From contig WRKC01000094.1 of NCBI GenBank assembly GCA_009778275.1, positions 1 to 15,453 of the forward strand: 15,453 nt of DNA, read 5' to 3'. Shown in pieces: positions 12,994-15,453 of this stretch. This DNA is from Methanomassiliicoccaceae archaeon (lineage in GTDB: Archaea > Thermoplasmatota > Thermoplasmata > Methanomassiliicoccales > Methanomethylophilaceae). A model generated the notes under the pieces. It worked only from the letters and a program-made list of their open reading frames with translations. It made no database searches and was not told the DNA's origin. Position 1 is the stretch's first letter; the number at the start of each line of letters is the position of its first letter. The translations under genes and the position numbers were made by a program.

Positions 12994-14115
12994 TCATTGA
13001 AAATGAGTTAGACCAGAAGAATAGCTGATCTCTTTGTAAATAGCGATCACTTCCTTTGTGTCGAGTTCGGTCTTGAACGATGTGGGGCTCATGTGCGTCG
13101 GCGTCGATCTTCCGACCTTATTCAATGCTTCAAGAAGTTCTTCCATTTTCGGCGGGGACATCTTTGTGAAAGATGACAGTTCGCTCACGTCATACAAGAA
13201 AGGTTCTCTGTCGAGTTCATTCCTCCAAAGATCAAGCATCTTTATGCAACGCTTCTCTTCCTCAAGACCGCCGGTATGCATCCTTTCCAGAAGTCCTTTG
13301 TCGTGAAGCGGGCCGAGCCAGAAAGGCCCCTTATCATGATTTTCATCCCGGCATTCAGAAACGGACCTCTCAAGGGTTTTGGGGTCATAATGCATGAACC
13401 CTATCTGCTCAAGCGTCCTGTCCGTAGGTCTGGCCCCCTCTTCCACCTGAACATATATCCTGAAGTAGTGGTCTGCGTAGAAGGAAAGAAGCGGCCTCAT
13501 GCCCCTGTCGAATTTGGCAAGCTCCTTTGCCATCGCAGAGAGAAGAATGCGCAGTCCCCCTTCGTGACACATGTACCCTCTTATCGGCTCCGATTGGTAT
13601 CTCCTCCTGCATTTCCCAGCCTGCGCTCCGGCAAGCGGCGCCGTATCTGTCGCCGTTATTGCGATCATCCCCTTCTTCCTGCAACCTCTTATGGCCGAAT
13701 GGATAAAGGGAACAGGCGTCCCGAAGGGATCGATATCAACATAATCGAAGGATGAATCGGAAAAAAGCACGTGAAGGTCCATATTCGACGGTACGCAGTT
13801 GGAAAGTGAGTTCAGCGCGATGTTGTGCTCAATGTAGGGTTTGGCCTTCGGGTCGACGTCGTTGGATGTGACGGATGTATTAGCAACCTCATTAGCGACC
13901 CTGACGGCACGGGCCCCAGTGGCGCTCATGGCATCGGCGACCGAGATGCAGTTCCTTTCCAAAGCTCTCAGGAACATCACAGTAACGTCCCTTCCGAACG
14001 CCATCTGTTCATTGAAAAATACGTCAGAGGTCCGCTTTCCGGGACCGTGAGAAGAATGTTCCTCCGGAACAAGCAGCCTCGTCCTTCCTTCCGTCAGCTC
14101 GATACCTGTCGGCAT
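12994..14115 (-). CDS. trm1: tRNA (guanine26-N2)-dimethyltransferase
   Basis: Trm1 methylates G26 of tRNA to N2,N2-dimethylguanosine using SAM. The 373 residues hold an N-terminal GPGKRTSDVFFNEQMAFGRD (24-43), SAM motif I DAMSATGAR (61-69), the acidic motif NDVDPKA (85-91), DYVDIDPFGTP (124-134) and TATDTAPLAGA (154-164), then the C-terminal domain of the archaeal family. The start codon shares one base with the stop of the NTPase gene (TGATG), so the two are translationally coupled. A short Cys/Arg stretch, AGKCRRRY (166-173), is as in other archaeal Trm1. Confidence 0.93.
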   Translation of the reverse strand: MPTGIELTEGRTRLLVPEEHSSHGPGKRTSDVFFNEQMAFGRDVTVMFLRALERNCISVADAMSATGARAVRVANEVANTSVTSNDVDPKAKPYIEHNIALNSLSNCVPSNMDLHVLFSDSSFDYVDIDPFGTPVPFIHSAIRGCRKKGMIAITATDTAPLAGAQAGKCRRRYQSEPIRGYMCHEGGLRILLSAMAKELAKFDRGMRPLLSFYADHYFRIYVQVEEGARPTDRTLEQIGFMHYDPKTLERSVSECRDENHDKGPFWLGPLHDKGLLERMHTGGLEEEKRCIKMLDLWRNELDREPFLYDVSELSSFTKMSPPKMEELLEALNKVGRSTPTHMSPTSFKTELDTKEVIAIYKEISYSSGLTHFQ

Positions 14116-14660
14116 CAGACATTTTCACCGTTCATGAGACGCAGGATCTTGTAGGGGAGGATATTCCTATTCGTGGGGGTCACTTCCAAGACCCTCACGT
14201 CATCCCTTCTCCTTATATCCTGCAGAAGCGGATTTCTTGATTTTTTATGTAAAGTGAGGATCATCGGTTTATCGACATCGAGAGCTTCCTTTACCGCATC
14301 GATGAATGCCTGGCTCTCCACCTCTACCTTCCCCACTTCATCTATGACGATCACATCGCACCTTTCGCATGCGATCCTTATCGCGGCGATCCCGACCTGC
14401 TCGAACTTTGCCAGATCGACCCCGATCTTGCCTATCATTATCTTACTTTCGATCTCGGCGCTTGCGAAGACCTGTGTTTCCCCAGTTAAAATATTCCTTA
14501 CGGAGAACCCGGTCCTTCGTTTCCCGTCAGTTAGCGGCTCGTCGATCATGCCGCCGATTATCAGATCATTGTCCTTCAGCATCTCGATCACCCGGATAAG
14601 GGCGTACGTCTTTCCGGACCCCGGAAGACCTGTGATGCCAATTTTAATGTCGCTGATCAT
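14115..14660 (-). CDS. THEP1-family nucleoside triphosphatase
   Basis: The 181-residue P-loop protein belongs to the THEP1 (NTPase_1) family, small archaeal and eukaryotic NTPases with broad NTP hydrolysis in vitro and no settled cellular role. Walker A GLPGSGKT is at 11-18 and Walker B VIVIDEVGKVE at 103-113; the DExGKxE form is typical of the family, as are the conserved GGMIDEP (36-42) and RTGFSV. The start has a GGAGGTT ribosome-binding site (14666-14672) 5 bases upstream and a TATA box near 14704. Its stop overlaps the trm1 start by one base, hinting at a role near tRNA or nucleotide metabolism (inference). Confidence 0.9.
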   Translation of the reverse strand: MISDIKIGITGLPGSGKTYALIRVIEMLKDNDLIIGGMIDEPLTDGKRRTGFSVRNILTGETQVFASAEIESKIMIGKIGVDLAKFEQVGIAAIRIACERCDVIVIDEVGKVEVESQAFIDAVKEALDVDKPMILTLHKKSRNPLLQDIRRRDDVRVLEVTPTNRNILPYKILRLMNGENV

Positions 14661-14697
14661 CTGACAACCTCCGGCAAGAAGGACTGTATGAGTTAGG

Positions 14698-14710
14698 CTG
14701 TATATATAAG
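14698..14710 (-). promoter_or_regulatory. TATA box of the THEP1-trm1 operon
   Basis: The minus strand reads CTTATATATACAG. It predicts a start near 14679 and a leader of about 20 bases carrying a strong ribosome-binding site, unlike the leaderless genes around it. Confidence 0.55.
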
Positions 14711-14715
14711 GTGAG

Positions 14716-15102
14716 TTACGCCAGATCCGAGATGTACATCAGAGGGTATTTAAGGATCGGATCGTACCTCATCTCCGCTTTTACCCTGACCTCATCTATC
14801 TTTATCACAAGGATCACATCCAGCATCTCTCCCGACAGGGAATGATAGGAATATTCGTCCTTTTTGGGCCCGAATATGCTCCTGTCTATCCTTACCGTGA
14901 CGCTTTCCACGTATGGCTGGACCAATACGCCTTTCTCTATTGCGTCCTCCAATACATCAACGCTGTCCTGGTCCAAAGGGACGCCCACGAATTGATGGTA
15001 GATTGTGCCCATCTTGATGCCTGCCTCGAACAGCGCCCTCTCCTTCGTGGAACAATTGAATTTCTTTGCCGCAAGTTCTTCTCTGTCTTCGGTCATCAGC
15101 AT
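14716..15102 (-). CDS. mptD: Archaeal dihydroneopterin aldolase (MptD-type)
   Basis: This looks like the archaeal DHNA family, which splits 7,8-dihydroneopterin into 6-hydroxymethyl-7,8-dihydropterin and glycolaldehyde on the way to methanopterin or folate-like carriers. The 128 residues contain FNCSTKERALFEAGIKMG (15-32), YHQFVGVPL (35-43), QPYVESVTVRID (62-73), SLSGEMLDV (88-96) and YPLMYI (119-124). Glu26 and His36 have the 10-residue spacing of the catalytic Glu/His of the methanogen enzyme, and Tyr113 is near the expected Tyr. It is unrelated in sequence to bacterial FolB. The ATG lies about 24 bases from the centre of a TATA box shared with nadA; a second ATG two codons in is also possible. 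Confidence 0.82.
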   Translation of the reverse strand: MLMTEDREELAAKKFNCSTKERALFEAGIKMGTIYHQFVGVPLDQDSVDVLEDAIEKGVLVQPYVESVTVRIDRSIFGPKKDEYSYHSLSGEMLDVILVIKIDEVRVKAEMRYDPILKYPLMYISDLA

Positions 15103-15120
15103 TTGTCATAATGCGCACAT

Positions 15121-15130
15121 GATTTAAAGG
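15121..15130. promoter_or_regulatory. Shared palindromic TATA box for mptD and nadA
   Basis: GATTTAAAGG (plus) reads CCTTTAAATC on the minus strand. The TTTAAA core is centred 23.5 bases from the mptD ATG and 26.5 bases from the nadA ATG, so one box could drive two divergent leaderless transcripts. Confidence 0.55.
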
Positions 15131-15151
15131 ATGTGCGGATTACGTCTGTGC

Positions 15152-15453
15152 ATGGTCTCTGTCGCAGAGAGGATAAAACAATTAAAGAAAGAGAAGAACG
15201 CCGTCATACTCGCCCACAATTACACTTCGCCGGAGGTGCAGGACCTGGCCGACTTTGTCGGAGACTCTCTCGGACTTTCCGTCGAGGCCGCGAGGACGGC
15301 GGCGGATGTGATCGTGTTCTGCGGCGTGTCCTTCATGGGTGAGACGGCAAAGATACTCAGCCCCGTGAAGACCGTCATCCTGCCGGAGCCGGATGCCCAT
15401 TGCGCCATGGCGGCCGCATGCACGGGAGATCAGCTTAAGGAGTTCCGGGCATC
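15152..15453 (+). CDS. nadA: Quinolinate synthase, N-terminal part (cut by window edge)
   Basis: NadA is a 4Fe-4S enzyme that condenses iminoaspartate with dihydroxyacetone phosphate to quinolinate in NAD synthesis. The first 100 residues are visible: ILAHNYTSPEVQDLADFVGDS (19-39, with the AHNY substrate motif), VFCGVSFMGETAKIL (55-69) and LPEPDAHCAMA (77-87), where C84 is the first cluster ligand. An in-frame ATG exists at 15131, but it lies next to the TATA box and would be upstream of the predicted start site, so 15152 is preferred (leaderless). The remaining two cluster cysteines lie outside the window. Confidence 0.93.
   Translation, partial: MVSVAERIKQLKKEKNAVILAHNYTSPEVQDLADFVGDSLGLSVEAARTAADVIVFCGVSFMGETAKILSPVKTVILPEPDAHCAMAAACTGDQLKEFRA

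Overview
The window is archaeal chromosomal DNA and carries ordinary, densely packed housekeeping and cofactor genes. The archaeal markers are the DnaG-type TOPRIM protein, a LonB-type AAA protease, the archaeal riboflavin pathway (RibB, RibL, RibC, RibH), Trm1, a THEP1-type NTPase, an archaeal GlnRS-like GluRS, an MptD-type dihydroneopterin aldolase, and promoters with TTTAAATA-like boxes about 25 bases before the start codon. MptD, which makes methanopterin precursors, together with an Isf-like flavoprotein suggests a euryarchaeal methanogen. The mix resembles Thermoplasmata-related methanogens such as Methanomassiliicoccales, but that placement is an inference. I saw no insertion sequence, CRISPR array, rRNA or tRNA gene.

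Layout. 1-929 (minus) is the N-terminal half of a LonB-like protease, cut by the window edge, 6 bases after dnaG (936-2525, minus). A 271-base gap upstream of dnaG holds a promoter and a GC-rich, hairpin-rich segment that may be a long leader or a small RNA. 2797-4876 (minus) is a tight riboflavin/FAD operon, ribB-ribL-ribC-ribH. 5064-6666 (plus) holds glyA and a small unknown protein. 6706-7727 is a divergent pair, an HxlR-type regulator and an iron-sulfur flavoprotein, with a likely operator between them. 7885-8550 (plus) is a DtxR-type iron regulator that abuts gltX (8551-10236, minus) with no gap. 10342-11613 (plus) is a UbiD-family decarboxylase, possibly of the archaeal mevalonate pathway. 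It converges with purA (11616-12944, minus), which has no ATG or GTG start. 12994-14660 (minus) is a THEP1 NTPase-trm1 pair, 14716-15102 (minus) is mptD, and from 15152 (plus) nadA runs off the right edge.

How the genes fit. The rib operon covers the dihydroxybutanone phosphate branch, lumazine and riboflavin formation, and FAD formation; the flavin kinase step is not in the window. Flavin users lie nearby (the Isf-like protein and UbiD, which needs prenylated FMN). MptD and GlyA both touch pterin-linked C1 metabolism. LonB/DnaG, GltX, PurA, Trm1 and NadA are general housekeeping.

I do not see a clearly new multi-gene system. The points most worth a second look are the structured region before dnaG, the zinc-ribbon insert of the LonB-like protein, the long NDR-repeat insert of DnaG, the purA start, and several neat divergent promoters with inverted repeats.
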